The notes under the pieces: generated by a model
Told to the model about the DNA's origin: nothing
Database searches by the model: none
The model's input: only the letters and a program-made list of their open reading frames with translations
Origin: Parachlamydia sp.
GTDB lineage: Bacteria > Chlamydiota > Chlamydiia > Chlamydiales > Parachlamydiaceae
NCBI GenBank assembly: GCA_021298935.1
Contig: JAJTHR010000155.1
Coordinates: 1 to 5,468 of the forward strand
DNA length: 5,468 nucleotides
Direction: 5' to 3'
Part shown: one piece after another, positions 5,332 through 5,468 of the stretch
Position numbering within the stretch: position 1 is the stretch's first letter
Layout of the letters: every line of letters begins with the position of its first letter
Program-made: the position numbers and the translations under genes

Positions 5332-5468
5332 GTAAGCGTCAAAACTAGCCATATTTTCCCAGTTTCATTAATCAGATATTCTCCATCCCAAATTAACAAT
5401 GGGGGGTATTGTGACAACGGAACTAAAAAGAATAGAACAGGCTAGCTTAATTGAGCAGTGGCGCAGCA
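5332..5468 (+). mobile_element. Left end of a probable IS66-family insertion sequence
   Basis: The sequence GTAAGCGTCAAAACT starting at 5332 matches the terminal inverted repeat start GTAAGCG typical of IS66-family elements. It is followed 79 bp later by the start of a reading frame whose first residues look like an IS66 accessory protein. IS66 insertions usually make 8-bp target duplications; the 8 bp directly outside would be TGTGTATC (5324-5331), to be matched beyond the right end. The element continues past the window edge, so the other inverted repeat, tnpB and the transposase cannot be seen. The call rests on the terminus plus the tnpA-like start. Confidence 0.6.
5411..5468 (+). CDS. 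Start of a probable IS66-type TnpA-like protein (partial)
   Basis: From GTG 5411 the frame reads (M)TTELKRIEQASLIEQWRS and runs off the edge after 19 codons. The 'W..qieqWr.SG.s...FC' opening is common in IS66-family TnpA-like accessory proteins, and only its start is seen. A G-run (5401-5406) lies 4 nt before the GTG, rather close for a ribosome binding site. An in-frame ATG at 5399, which has no Shine-Dalgarno, is the alternative start; the frame is closed by TAA at 5369-5371. Confidence 0.5.
   Translation, partial: MTTELKRIEQASLIEQWRS

Noticed and set aside
1..5468. CRISPR array, tRNA, rRNA or riboswitch
   Set aside because: No regularly spaced repeats, no cloverleaf and no conserved RNA motif were seen on reading the window.

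Overview
This is an AT-rich window (by eye roughly 35-40% G+C) from a bacterial chromosome or plasmid with mixed accessory content: small enzymes of hydrolase and acetyltransferase families, a toxin-antitoxin-type operon, gene remnants, and what looks like the left end of an IS66-family insertion sequence. Base composition, coding style and IS/TA content would suit an amoeba-associated or intracellular bacterium (for example an environmental chlamydia or a Legionella-like gammaproteobacterium). No phylogenetic marker is present, so this taxonomic suggestion is only a guess.

Left part (1-1926). A minus-strand gene enters from the left edge; only its first ~23 codons are visible. Divergent from it is a long plus-strand reading frame of unknown function. 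Its first conventional start is GTG at 258, but the same frame stays open and protein-like back to position 84 with no ATG, GTG or TTG, so the 5' end looks lost or uses an unusual start. It converges on a minus-strand Nudix hydrolase (1333-1926) with a perfect Nudix box.

Centre (1927-3273). This is the most interesting part: a compact plus-strand operon of three genes. A near-consensus sigma-70 promoter (TTGACA, 17 bp, TACAAT) has a palindromic operator lying between and overlapping its core elements, and the expected leader is only about a dozen bases. It drives a Gp49/HigB-like toxin (2132-2521), an overlapping HigA-like XRE helix-turn-helix antitoxin (2505-2813) and, 4 nt later, a 151-residue protein with a cysteine / histidine / aspartate pattern like a papain- or transglutaminase-fold enzyme (2818-3273). 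A classical HigBA module has two genes; the tightly coupled third gene is the best candidate here for something undescribed.

Right part (3270-5468). On the minus strand a carbon-nitrogen (nitrilase-superfamily) hydrolase (4136-4954) is followed after 2 nt by a GNAT-type acetyltransferase (3270-4133), a likely two-gene operon whose last stop codon overlaps the stop of the third operon gene. Just upstream of the hydrolase, in the same orientation, lies a decayed remnant resembling the C-terminus of another GNAT acetyltransferase, interrupted by an in-frame TGA. The ~235 bp beyond it have no intact gene. At 5332 the sequence changes to a GTAAGCG terminus typical of IS66-family elements, followed by the first codons of a probable tnpA-like gene that runs off the right edge.
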